This document shows, in pieces, positions 53,677 to 61,272 of a stretch of 64,000 bases of DNA. Numbering within the stretch: the first letter of the stretch is position 1; every line of letters starts with the position of its first letter. The notes below the pieces were generated by a model, which was not told the origin of the DNA, did no database searches, and was given only the letters and a program-made list of their open reading frames with translations. Source of the stretch: Pseudomonadales bacterium (GTDB lineage Bacteria > Pseudomonadota > Gammaproteobacteria > Pseudomonadales > Azotimanducaceae); NCBI GenBank assembly GCA_019634925.1, contig JAHCAL010000001.1, forward strand, positions 310,001 through 374,000, in the 5' to 3' direction. Made by a program: the position numbers and the translations under genes.

Positions 53677-55950
53677 ATGCGACGGCACGGAGCGGCCCCT
53701 GATATGACCTGGTCTCTGAAGCGATGGCAGAACCTGGCGGGCTGCGCGACCGTCTCGGTTGCGCTTGTCGTCCTGGCTATGCCTGCCGCAGCTGCGCGCT
53801 GCGACCATGCAGCGACCGACCGACCGAAGATTGGCCTGGTGTTGGGTGGCGGGGGTGCCCGCGGAAGTGCCCACATCGGGGTGATCCGGGTACTGGAGGA
53901 AATGCAGGTGCCGGTGGACTTCGTGGGCGGTACCAGCATCGGCTCATTGGTCGGGGCGCTGTATGCGACCGGAATGACGGCCGACGAGCTCGAGCACGTG
54001 ATGCTGACGCTCGATTGGGATGACCTGTTCCGCGACGATACCGCTCGCCGGGATCAGCCGTTCCGGCGCAAGCGCGACGACAACCTGGCCTTGTTCGGCC
54101 CGAAGCTCGGCATCGGCAAGGGCGCCACACTCGTTCCGCGCGGCGCGATCGCCGGGCAGAAGATCAGCTTCATCTTTCAGAAGATGGTTCGCGAACGCAC
54201 GCAGGCGACCAGCTTCGATGATCTGCCCATCCCGTATCGTGCAGTCGCTGCGGACGTGATTTCCGGTGAGCAGGTCGTGTTCGCGAGCGGTGATCTCGCC
54301 ATCGCCATGCGCGCGAGCATGTCCGTGCCGGGGGTGTTCGATCCGGTGGCCCATGAGGGGCGCATGCTGGTCGATGGCGGAATCGTCAACAACCTGCCAG
54401 TGGATGTGGTCCGCGCCATGGGCGCCGACATCGTCATTGCCGTCGACGTGGGCTCCGGCCTTCGGTCGAAGGAGGAGCTCCAGAACGCGCTCGCCATCGT
54501 CGGGCAGCTGTCGAACCTCATGATCAAGTTCAACACGGACCGACAGCTCGCTTCGCTCGGCGACGGCGACGTGCTGATCCGTCCCGAACTCGGCAATCGG
54601 GTATCATCCGCGGACTTCGACAAGGCGCCCGAAGGAATTGCCATCGGCTACCAGGCCGCGAGCGCGATCCGTGAGAATCTTGCCCATCTGTCGGTGACCG
54701 AATCGGAGTACGCGGCTTATCGGGCATCCATCGCAGCCTGCGTCGAGCCGATGCCGGCCATCGACTTCGTGGATCTGGACAACAACACGCGGTTTTCCGA
54801 TTCGGTAGTGCTCGAGCGGATAACCGTCCGTCCGGGCGAGCCCCTCGATACCCAGGAACTGGATCAGAACCTGCGGCAGATTCATGCGCTCGGGTTCATC
54901 GAGCTCGCGCGTTATGAAGTCGTCAATCGCGATGGGGCAACGGGCGTCGTGGTTCACGTCGACCAGGATGTCAGGGGCACCCAGATGCTCGAGTGGGGCA
55001 TCGACTACGCGGGCGACGCAGATTCGAGTTCGGTCAATCTTCGTCTCGGCTACCTCGACTCCGCAGTGGACGACTTCGGTAGCGAACTGCGCGTCATCGC
55101 TCAGGTCGGCGAGACCCCGGCGGTCGTGGCGGATCTGTACAAGTACCTCGATCAGCACCTCAAGCTGTTCGTCGAGCCGCAGGCATTCTTCGAACGCCGC
55201 GAGATCACCACCTACCAGTCCGGTGACCCGACGCTGGTCTCCAGGGTGTCGCAGTACGGTGGGGCGTTCTATCTGGGTCGGGAGATCGCCAATGCTGCAT
55301 CGCTGGCGGTCGGGGTCCGGGCGTTCACCGGCGATGTCAGGGCCATCGTCGGCGAGAGCCCGGTCAGCGAGTTCGACTACGACGGCGGCGAGTTCGTCGT
55401 CAGGGCCAGCTACGACCGGCTCGACGACAGATACTTTCCGAGAGACGGTGGCTTCGCGGACATCCGCTACAACCGTGCCGACAGCGCGCTCGGTGCTGGC
55501 GATGAGTACGAGCAGATCACGATTGACGCGATCGGTGCCAGATCCTTCGGCCGGCATACGGTCCTGGGCGGGGCACGCTACTACGAGACGCTGACTGACA
55601 CTGCACCCGTGTACGCCGCCTTCCGGGCGGGCGGCCTGGCGCGGCTGTCCGGTTATCACGATGACGAGGTGGTCGGGCAGAACTTTGCGATGGTGCTCGG
55701 CGGGTACCGCTACCACTTCGCCGGCTCCGGCCTTTTGCCGGCTCACCTGGGAACGACCGTGGAGTATGGCGGCGTAGCGGAGAACGCAAGCGACCTGTTC
55801 GAAGACGGCGCGCTGAACGGCAGCGTGTACTTCGGCTACAACTCACCGATCGGACCGCTTTACCTCGGAGCCGGTTTCGCGGAAGGCGGCCGGCACCGCT
55901 ATTTCCTGCGCATCGGCAACGTATTCGGAACCTCGACGATCGCGCGATGA
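53677..55950 (+). CDS. Patatin-like phospholipase fused to a BamA/TamA-type barrel (type Vd-like)
   Basis: 757 residues; start 53677 with GGAAGG 4 bp upstream. Signal region ends near residue 40. Patatin domain: KIGLVLGGGGARGSAHIGVI (oxyanion hole), FVGGTSIGSLVGALY (Ser87), and VDGGIVNNLPVDVVRAMGADIVIAVDVG (catalytic Asp). Residues about 370-430 form one POTRA-like domain (ITVRPGEPLDTQELDQNLRQIHALGFIE), followed by a 16-strand Omp85-like barrel with DRYFPRDGGFADIRYN. This is the PlpD/type Vd layout in which the lipase is secreted through its own barrel. Followed by a DUF3313 gene in the same transcript. Confidence 0.88.
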   Translation: MRRHGAAPDMTWSLKRWQNLAGCATVSVALVVLAMPAAAARCDHAATDRPKIGLVLGGGGARGSAHIGVIRVLEEMQVPVDFVGGTSIGSLVGALYATGMTADELEHVMLTLDWDDLFRDDTARRDQPFRRKRDDNLALFGPKLGIGKGATLVPRGAIAGQKISFIFQKMVRERTQATSFDDLPIPYRAVAADVISGEQVVFASGDLAIAMRASMSVPGVFDPVAHEGRMLVDGGIVNNLPVDVVRAMGADIVIAVDVGSGLRSKEELQNALAIVGQLSNLMIKFNTDRQLASLGDGDVLIRPELGNRVSSADFDKAPEGIAIGYQAASAIRENLAHLSVTESEYAAYRASIAACVEPMPAIDFVDLDNNTRFSDSVVLERITVRPGEPLDTQELDQNLRQIHALGFIELARYEVVNRDGATGVVVHVDQDVRGTQMLEWGIDYAGDADSSSVNLRLGYLDSAVDDFGSELRVIAQVGETPAVVADLYKYLDQHLKLFVEPQAFFERREITTYQSGDPTLVSRVSQYGGAFYLGREIANAASLAVGVRAFTGDVRAIVGESPVSEFDYDGGEFVVRASYDRLDDRYFPRDGGFADIRYNRADSALGAGDEYEQITIDAIGARSFGRHTVLGGARYYETLTDTAPVYAAFRAGGLARLSGYHDDEVVGQNFAMVLGGYRYHFAGSGLLPAHLGTTVEYGGVAENASDLFEDGALNGSVYFGYNSPIGPLYLGAGFAEGGRHRYFLRIGNVFGTSTIAR

Positions 55951-56009
55951 ACCCGGCAGAGGATCCTGCCGCTTGAGCCCAACTGTGACATCCGAGGAGG
56001 ATGACCAAC

Positions 56010-56633
56010 ATGAGAACGATGATCGCGGTGTCCCTGCTGTGCCTGTCCGCAAGCGTATCGGCGGCCGAGCACTTTCTCGAAGCGGACGAGATAGCAAGAC
56101 TCGAACCTGCGCCCAACGTGCCGGGGACGAGCCGCTACATCACGCCGGGTGTGAATCCTGCGGCATTCGATCGATTGCTCGTCGGCAGCGTGACCTTCTA
56201 TTTCGACGAGGACAGCAAGGCCAAGGACATGGATGCCGATGAATCCAAGCAGATCTCGGACGCAATGAAGGCTGCGCTCGCGTCTGCCGCGGCCGGCAAT
56301 GCCCAAGTCGTCTCGGAACCGGGCCCCAGTACTGCCCTGGTCAACGTCGCGATAACGGAGATCAACATGCAGAACAAGAAACGCGGCCTGTTGGGCTACA
56401 CGCCGGTAGGGCTGGTGGTGACCACTGCCGCCAATCTGTCCGGCATGCGGATGCAACTCAAGGACGCCAGGATAGAAGGCGAATTCGTCGACAGCGTCAG
56501 CGGTGAGCGAATTGCCGTCTTCCGGGTGGATCAGATCGGAGACTGGGACGACAAGAAGGGTCTGTCGTGGGAGGACCTTCGCGCGGGGCTCGAGTCCGCA
56601 GTAGGCAAGGCGATCGCCGCCACCCGGCAGTAG
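56010..56633 (+). CDS. DUF3313 secreted protein
   Basis: 207 residues from the ATG at 56010, 9 bp after GAGGAGG; the ATG at 56001 lies too close to the RBS. Signal peptide MRTMIAVSLLCLSASVSAAE. AFDRLLVGSVTFYFDEDSKAKDMDADESKQISDAMKAAL and DARIEGEFVDSVSGERIAVFRVDQIGD match DUF3313. Sits 59 bp after the patatin gene with a small hairpin between; same transcript likely. Paralogous to the 46609-47310 protein. Confidence 0.82.
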   Translation: MRTMIAVSLLCLSASVSAAEHFLEADEIARLEPAPNVPGTSRYITPGVNPAAFDRLLVGSVTFYFDEDSKAKDMDADESKQISDAMKAALASAAAGNAQVVSEPGPSTALVNVAITEINMQNKKRGLLGYTPVGLVVTTAANLSGMRMQLKDARIEGEFVDSVSGERIAVFRVDQIGDWDDKKGLSWEDLRAGLESAVGKAIAATRQ

Positions 56634-56675
56634 TCGCCCCGGCAGCGCTGCATGGTCAGCGACTGACAACCCTCG

Positions 56676-56699
56676 CGCCGGGGTGGATCCACCCCGGCG
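56676..56699. terminator. Perfect 24-bp palindrome ending the patatin-DUF3313 unit
   Basis: A 12-bp GC-rich perfect inverted repeat centred on GGATCC, 43 bp after the DUF3313 stop. No T-run follows; terminator or operator role is inferred. It separates this unit from motif F. Confidence 0.45.
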
Positions 56700-56714
56700 G
56701 CCGGTGGCCGTCGC

Positions 56715-56756
56715 GTCACCAAATGGCAGGCGAATCGACCGTGCCAGCGCGAGACT
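56715..56756 (+). promoter_or_regulatory. Envelope-regulon motif F with -10-like element
   Basis: GTCACCAAATGGCAGG (56715-56730), 20 nt, then GAGACT (56751-56756), a weak -10. 88 bp upstream of the next gene. Confidence 0.55.
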
Positions 56757-56818
56757 TCCATGGACGGCACTGACGGCCGGCTCGGCTGAATCCATCGCAA
56801 TTTCAAAAAGGGGTTCTC

Positions 56819-57280
56819 ATGCCTCGATTCAGGCACATCCCACGCCTTTCGATCACGTACGCTGCGCGCCGCCGGCGTGCCACGATGATCGCGGCACTGC
56901 TCCTTGCTGCTGCTCCATGCCAGGCCGAGCCGCTTGATCGCCACGAGCAGTTCATCTGCGCGGCGCAGCAGGTCACAGTCTGCACTGCGGATGGCGTCTG
57001 CGATCGCGCACCCTCCGCGGACCTGCAGATCCCGCTGTTCCTGCTCGTGGACCTGGCAGGCAAACGTCTCTCGACTACACAAGCCAGTGGAGAAAATCGA
57101 GAGACGGCCGTTTCCCACCTGGAACGGCAAGGCGATCTCATCGTCCTGCAGGGTTCGCAGGGGGGCAGGGCATTCAGCTTCATGATCAGCGAAAGGACCG
57201 GGTTCGCCTCGATCGCCATTGCGATGGATGGCGCGGCCCTGAGCGTTTTCGCAGCCTGCACCCCGAACCCCGCGCGGTAA
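56819..57280 (+). CDS. Small secreted protein of unknown function
   Basis: 153 residues with AAGGGG 6 bp upstream. N-terminus is long and basic, then a hydrophobic core TMIAALLLAAAPCQAEP (cleavage near residue 38). The mature 115 residues contain four cysteines in two clusters (FICAAQQVTVCTADGVCDRA) and a C-terminal FAACTP. Not recognised. Followed 31 bp later by a glycine-zipper protein, probably co-transcribed under motif F. Confidence 0.65.
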   Translation: MPRFRHIPRLSITYAARRRRATMIAALLLAAAPCQAEPLDRHEQFICAAQQVTVCTADGVCDRAPSADLQIPLFLLVDLAGKRLSTTQASGENRETAVSHLERQGDLIVLQGSQGGRAFSFMISERTGFASIAIAMDGAALSVFAACTPNPAR

Positions 57281-57311
57281 GTGAACGAATCGCAAGCCGA
57301 GGATACGAAGC

Positions 57312-57866
57312 ATGAACAGACTGGTTGGTTCGATGGCACTGCTCGCGATCTTCGCCGGAGTGTCGGCTGCGGCGCAGCAGCAGGGCGGGCAGGCGTCCCT
57401 CGCCGCCACCCTCGACGTCTACGTCTTCCCGAAATCCGGGCAGGCGGGAGATCAGCAATCAAGTGACGAAGCGGAGTGCTATCAGTGGGCGGTCTCGCGT
57501 TCCGGTGCCGATCCATTCGAAGCCACGCGCCAGACGGCTGCGGCCCAGCAGGAGGCTGCTGAGGCACAGCAGCAGACCGCCCGCGCCACGCAGGGAGCCG
57601 GAGTCCGGGGTGCCGTGGGTGGAGCGGCGGTAGGGGCCTTGATCGGCGGCATCGCGAGCGATGATGCCGGGGAAGGTGCGGCCTACGGGGCGGCGGCAGG
57701 TACGATCATGGCGCGTCGCCGCGCCGCAGCCGCGCAGCAACAGACCGCGCAGCAGGGGCAGCAACAGGTAGCACAGGCGAATGCGCAGGCGGCTGGACAG
57801 ATCGAGAACTTCAAGAAGGCGTTCAGCGTGTGTCTCGAAGCCAAGGAATACCTGGTCAAATTCTGA
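57312..57866 (+). CDS. Glycine-zipper outer-membrane-associated protein
   Basis: 184 residues. Signal peptide MNRLVGSMALLAIFAGVSAAAQ. After ECYQWAVSRSGADPF comes a Gln/Ala coiled region and a glycine zipper GAGVRGAVGGAAVGALIGGIASDDAGEGAAYGAAAGTIM, then a second Gln/Ala coil and a C-terminal FKKAFSVCLEAKEYLVKF. Similar proteins are annotated as glycine-zipper family or YMGG-like. Probably inserts the zipper in the envelope; function unknown. Confidence 0.75.
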   Translation: MNRLVGSMALLAIFAGVSAAAQQQGGQASLAATLDVYVFPKSGQAGDQQSSDEAECYQWAVSRSGADPFEATRQTAAAQQEAAEAQQQTARATQGAGVRGAVGGAAVGALIGGIASDDAGEGAAYGAAAGTIMARRRAAAAQQQTAQQGQQQVAQANAQAAGQIENFKKAFSVCLEAKEYLVKF

Positions 57867-57886
57867 CTACCGCGTTCGATCCACGG

Positions 57887-58294
57887 TCACTGGCGCTGTC
57901 TGGCGGAAAATCCGGTTGGGGAATCACCCGTCCAGCGACGGAACGCACGGACGAAGTGAGCCGGATCCGAGTAACCCAGCTGGCGTGAGATATCGGCGAC
58001 GGTCCGTTCCCGGCTGGTCAACTCTGCCTCGGCCCACCGATGACGACATTCGTCGAGCACACGACGGTACGACAGCCTGCGGGCGGCCAGGCGTCGTTGC
58101 AGCGTACGCACGTTCATCGACAGGGCAAGCGCGACGGCCCGTATCGTCGGGTCGTCGGGCAGCAGCGTTCGAATAGCGTCGCGCACCGCGATCTCGATCG
58201 GCAGGTCTCCTTCCCGGCCATCCACGTATGGCGTCGAGGGTGATTCGATCGACGAGTGCGCTACTTTTCCTGGAGAAGACATGGCGCGCGCCAC
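57887..58294 (-). CDS. Stand-alone AraC-type DNA-binding domain
   Basis: 135 residues, only the double HTH: IRAVALALSMNVRTLQRRLAARRLSYRRVLDECRHRW and TVADISRQLGYSDPAHFVRAFRRWTGDSPTGF. The arabinose-binding-like N-terminal domain of its 349-residue relative at 45521 is missing, either lost or never present. Motif H lies 40 bp upstream, suggesting it is controlled like, or controls, the regulon. Confidence 0.8.
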   Translation of the reverse strand: MARAMSSPGKVAHSSIESPSTPYVDGREGDLPIEIAVRDAIRTLLPDDPTIRAVALALSMNVRTLQRRLAARRLSYRRVLDECRHRWAEAELTSRERTVADISRQLGYSDPAHFVRAFRRWTGDSPTGFSARQRQ

Positions 58295-58308
58295 GGTTGC
58301 TCGATGTC

Positions 58309-58350
58309 AGTGTCGTGATTTCCGGGCCGCGACACCTGCCCTTTGGTGCC
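58309..58350 (-). promoter_or_regulatory. Envelope-regulon motif H (variant) with -10-like element (araC-like gene)
   Basis: Minus strand GGCACCAAAGGGCAGG (58335-58350; one core mismatch), 20 nt, then GACACT (58309-58314). The 215-bp gap 58295-58509 holds nothing else I can support. Confidence 0.45.
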
Positions 58351-58509
58351 GCGCGTGTTACCGGAGTTGTTTGCGGTGGTCGTGCGCTACGTTCGGCTGA
58401 AGCAGCCGATCGACCGGGAGGGCAGCGGCTGCGGCGCCGCTGCATGAGGGACAGTTGCGCTACGGGCGGGCGCGCGTCGACGGACAGAGGCTTTCGGAGC
58501 GACGGTGCG

Positions 58510-59085
58510 TCAGGATGCCGGATCCACCCGTACGGCAATCGCTTCGGTGTAGGTGATTCGCACCTTGTCGCCGGCACGCAGGTCCCGAACGAATTGCAGC
58601 ATTTCCGGGCGCTCGATTGTCACGGTGCGCATGATGTCGTCATGGTCGCGGAACGTCACCCTGTTCCCATCGGCATCGATGGACTGGATGGTGACCACCG
58701 CGGAGATCATGGTGCTCTCGACGCGGGCCGGTCTCTCACCGGGTGCGGCACGCGCACTGACGATTCCAAGGTCCGCCACCGGTTCCTGGTCGGCTTGCAC
58801 GATCTGTGCGGCGATCCCGGTGTAGAAGCCTATCGAGACCCGGTCGCCGACCTCGACCTGATTGAGATTGCGCACTTCCTGTCCGGCGACGAAAGTGAGC
58901 ACATCGCCCTCTGCCGAGCGCAAGGTGATCTGCCGCGACTCACGATCCAGGGCGGTGACGGTCGCGGTGACCTCGTGTTCGTTCACCACCATCGCGGATT
59001 CCGGTTCGTCGCTCCAGCCTGCAGCGCCTGCGAGGCCAAGGGCCAATACAACCAACAGTCGTTGCGTCACGTTCGATGCGCTCAT
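58510..59085 (-). CDS. Secreted protein with duplicated beta domain, unknown function
   Basis: 191 residues, AGGAGG 8 bp upstream. Signal peptide LLVVLALGLAGAAGWS. Two related halves: VTATVTALDRESRQITLRSAEGDVLTF...VGDRVSIGFYTGIAAQIV and ISAVVTIQSIDADGNRVTFRDHDD...AGDKVRITYTEAIAVRV, each looking like an OB-like beta module. Seen as hypothetical proteins in other Proteobacteria. Follows the sulfatase gene on the same strand by 35 bp, in its likely transcript reading direction (sulfatase is downstream in position but upstream in transcription). Confidence 0.7.
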   Translation of the reverse strand: MSASNVTQRLLVVLALGLAGAAGWSDEPESAMVVNEHEVTATVTALDRESRQITLRSAEGDVLTFVAGQEVRNLNQVEVGDRVSIGFYTGIAAQIVQADQEPVADLGIVSARAAPGERPARVESTMISAVVTIQSIDADGNRVTFRDHDDIMRTVTIERPEMLQFVRDLRAGDKVRITYTEAIAVRVDPAS

Positions 59086-59120
59086 CGCGTTGCCTCCTGC
59101 CTGACCACACGCCCCGATGG

Positions 59121-60911
59121 TCAGGGCGCCATGGTCTCCCGTGTGACTTCCCAGCCACCTTCAACGCCACCGGGCAGCATCTGCCCGCGATCCTCACCGA
59201 CCTCGGCATCGATCAGATGATTGAGCTTGTCGTTCATTGCCAGTAGCAGGTCGCCGTTGCGACGGCGATCCATTGCCAGGTTGTTCACCTCGTTCGGATC
59301 GGCATGCACGTCGAACAGTTCGACATCGTTCAGCGCGAACAGCTCCTCGAGGGAGGTTGGCCGGTTGTGCTGCTTGGGCGCGAAGTACCGCGCAAACACG
59401 TAGCGGCCATCGAACACGGCGCGCACCGCCCCACGCTTCATCATGTCGGGGACGATGCCGGCATTTCTGAGCTCGTTCGGCTTTCCGCCTTTTTTGATGT
59501 GCTCCACCGCTTTCAGCAGGAAATCACCGTCCACGTAAGCAAACATGTTGTAGTTGAACAGCGCGCCCGGTCGCAGCGCGTCGATGGCGGCGGTGTCCGG
59601 AGCGGTGAGCAGCGACGAGAAGTCCTTGCCCGGCAGGCCGTCGACTATCCGAGCCTGCTGCGCTTTGGATACGCCCGTCAGCGACACGAGCGTGGGTGCC
59701 AGATCCACGTGCGAAGTCACCGCACGGCACTGCCGTCGGCCGGAGTAAGCCGGGTGTACGACGATCAGTGGAACGTGGTTCTGCTCCCGGTAGGCGACCG
59801 CCCCTTTTGCGTGAAGCTGGTGAGCGCCATCCATGTCTCCGTGGTCGGCGGTCAAGACGATGATGGTTCGATCTGCCTGGCCGGAGGCTTCCAGCTCGTC
59901 CAGAACCGACTCGATGTTGCGATCGACGTCCCGCAGGCAGTTCAGGTAGTAGTTGTGCCGCCGTCGCCAGCGCACGTCCTCGTTGGGAATGTTGCCTACC
60001 AGCGCGTCGTGAGACCGCAGGAAGTCCACGTGCGCGGCTGGGCGCCCCGGTGCGTCGAGCGACCGATCGTGGGTCGCCGGCAGGTCGAACTTCCACTGCT
60101 GGGCGTACAACGGGTCCAGCGGCTCGGGAGCGACGTGCGTCAGCCCGGCCTGGGCTTGCACGCGCACCCCCGGTGCGTCTGTGTCGTAGAACATGACGTC
60201 GTGCGGGTTGACGAGGTTCACCGCGAGGAACCAGGGTTTCTGCTCGGCGGCAAGCTCCCGCCCCTTGCCCCGGAGCCAGCTGCCTGCCATGGCTGCAATG
60301 ATCCCATCGTGGAGATACCCGCCCTGGTGATGGGCGATGATGTCGCCGATGCCGAAATAGTCCGAAAATCCGTAGGCCTCCATCTCCTGAGTGAAGATGC
60401 GAGTGGGCGTGCCGAGGTGGTTGACCGTTTCGAACTCCTTGGTGAGGTGCCACTTGCCTTTGTACGCGGTGTAGTAACCCGCGTCGCGCAGCAGGTCCCC
60501 GACGGTACGCAGGTCGGTAGACATGCTGTCGACCCACGGAAAGTTGGTGTTGTCAAACATCCGCGTCTGCTGGATATGTCTGCCGGTGTAGATCACCGAC
60601 CGTGACGGTGTGCAGACGCACGAGTTGATGCGGTGATTGAGGAATTCCGTGCCGCGGGCGAGCAGACGCTCGTGGCCCGGCAACCGGTAACCCTGCGGCA
60701 GTTCACCTGGCCGGAAGAAGCGCTCCTGATCGGTAAGCAGGAACAGGATGTTGTACCCCGAGGCTGGGCGGGCCCCGTTCGGGGCGGCACCCGATGTCGG
60801 GCTGGCATGCGTCGCGCGTGATGCAAGACCCATGGCGGCTGCTCCGACGGCGCCGGCCACCAGGAAGTCACGTCGAGAAAAGGAACCTTCGTTTTGCGGC
60901 TTATCGCTCAT
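59121..60911 (-). CDS. Tat-exported type I sulfatase
   Basis: 596 residues. Twin-arginine signal FSRRDFLVAGAVGAAAMGLAS (Arg13-Arg14). NILFLLTDQERFF at the metal-binding start; formylglycine site Cys100 in NSCVCTPSRSVIYTGRH; KWHLTKEF; TIIVLTADHGDMDGAHQLHAKG. The CTPSR signature means FGE-type maturation. Closest in style to choline-sulfatase/arylsulfatase A families. Tat export is unusual for formylglycine sulfatases because the cofactor is formed in the cytoplasm before export of a folded protein. Driven by motif G. Confidence 0.9.
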   Translation of the reverse strand: MSDKPQNEGSFSRRDFLVAGAVGAAAMGLASRATHASPTSGAAPNGARPASGYNILFLLTDQERFFRPGELPQGYRLPGHERLLARGTEFLNHRINSCVCTPSRSVIYTGRHIQQTRMFDNTNFPWVDSMSTDLRTVGDLLRDAGYYTAYKGKWHLTKEFETVNHLGTPTRIFTQEMEAYGFSDYFGIGDIIAHHQGGYLHDGIIAAMAGSWLRGKGRELAAEQKPWFLAVNLVNPHDVMFYDTDAPGVRVQAQAGLTHVAPEPLDPLYAQQWKFDLPATHDRSLDAPGRPAAHVDFLRSHDALVGNIPNEDVRWRRRHNYYLNCLRDVDRNIESVLDELEASGQADRTIIVLTADHGDMDGAHQLHAKGAVAYREQNHVPLIVVHPAYSGRRQCRAVTSHVDLAPTLVSLTGVSKAQQARIVDGLPGKDFSSLLTAPDTAAIDALRPGALFNYNMFAYVDGDFLLKAVEHIKKGGKPNELRNAGIVPDMMKRGAVRAVFDGRYVFARYFAPKQHNRPTSLEELFALNDVELFDVHADPNEVNNLAMDRRRNGDLLLAMNDKLNHLIDAEVGEDRGQMLPGGVEGGWEVTRETMAP

Positions 60912-60936
60912 TGGTCTGCTCCGTCAGCGGACCATC

Positions 60937-60979
60937 AGCGTAGGAGAAGCGCTGCGGGGCGTACTTGCCATTTCGTGCC
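60937..60979 (-). promoter_or_regulatory. Envelope-regulon motif G with -10 element (sulfatase)
   Basis: Minus strand GGCACGAAATGGCAAG (60964-60979), 21 nt, then TACGCT (60937-60942). 52 bp from the sulfatase start. Confidence 0.6.
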
Positions 60980-61272
60980 TCGATGCAGCGCCTGAACGCC
61001 ATCCTTCGTCCGCTGAGCCCCCCGCGGTCAGGCCAGGAAGGTGGCAGGGGGTGGTGTAAGGGGGCCTCGGTCACCTGTTTGTCAGCGGTCATCCCGGGGA
61101 CCACCCGTCCGACGAAACCACCTATCGCCCGCAATGGAAACTGTGACGGGGTTCCCGATTGCGCCCGCACGAAGCGATACGCTACCTCAGGTTAGCGGCA
61201 AGAACGCCCGCGCATCGAGCGCCCGAACGGAGCAAGCGCTCGATCCTGCGTCCGAATCGGGGATGGAGCCCC
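60980..61272. other. Intergenic region between sulfatase and glycan synthase
   Basis: About 290 bp. Apart from motif G just before it, no ORF with coding character, riboswitch consensus or repeat is visible. It should hold the promoter of the glycan synthase operon; no copy of the AAATGGCA motif faces that gene. Confidence 0.4.

Noticed and set aside
58369..58446. Short plus-strand peptide LPELFAVVVRYVRLKQPIDREG
   Set aside because: Looks protein-like but has no start, RBS or known family; could be chance.
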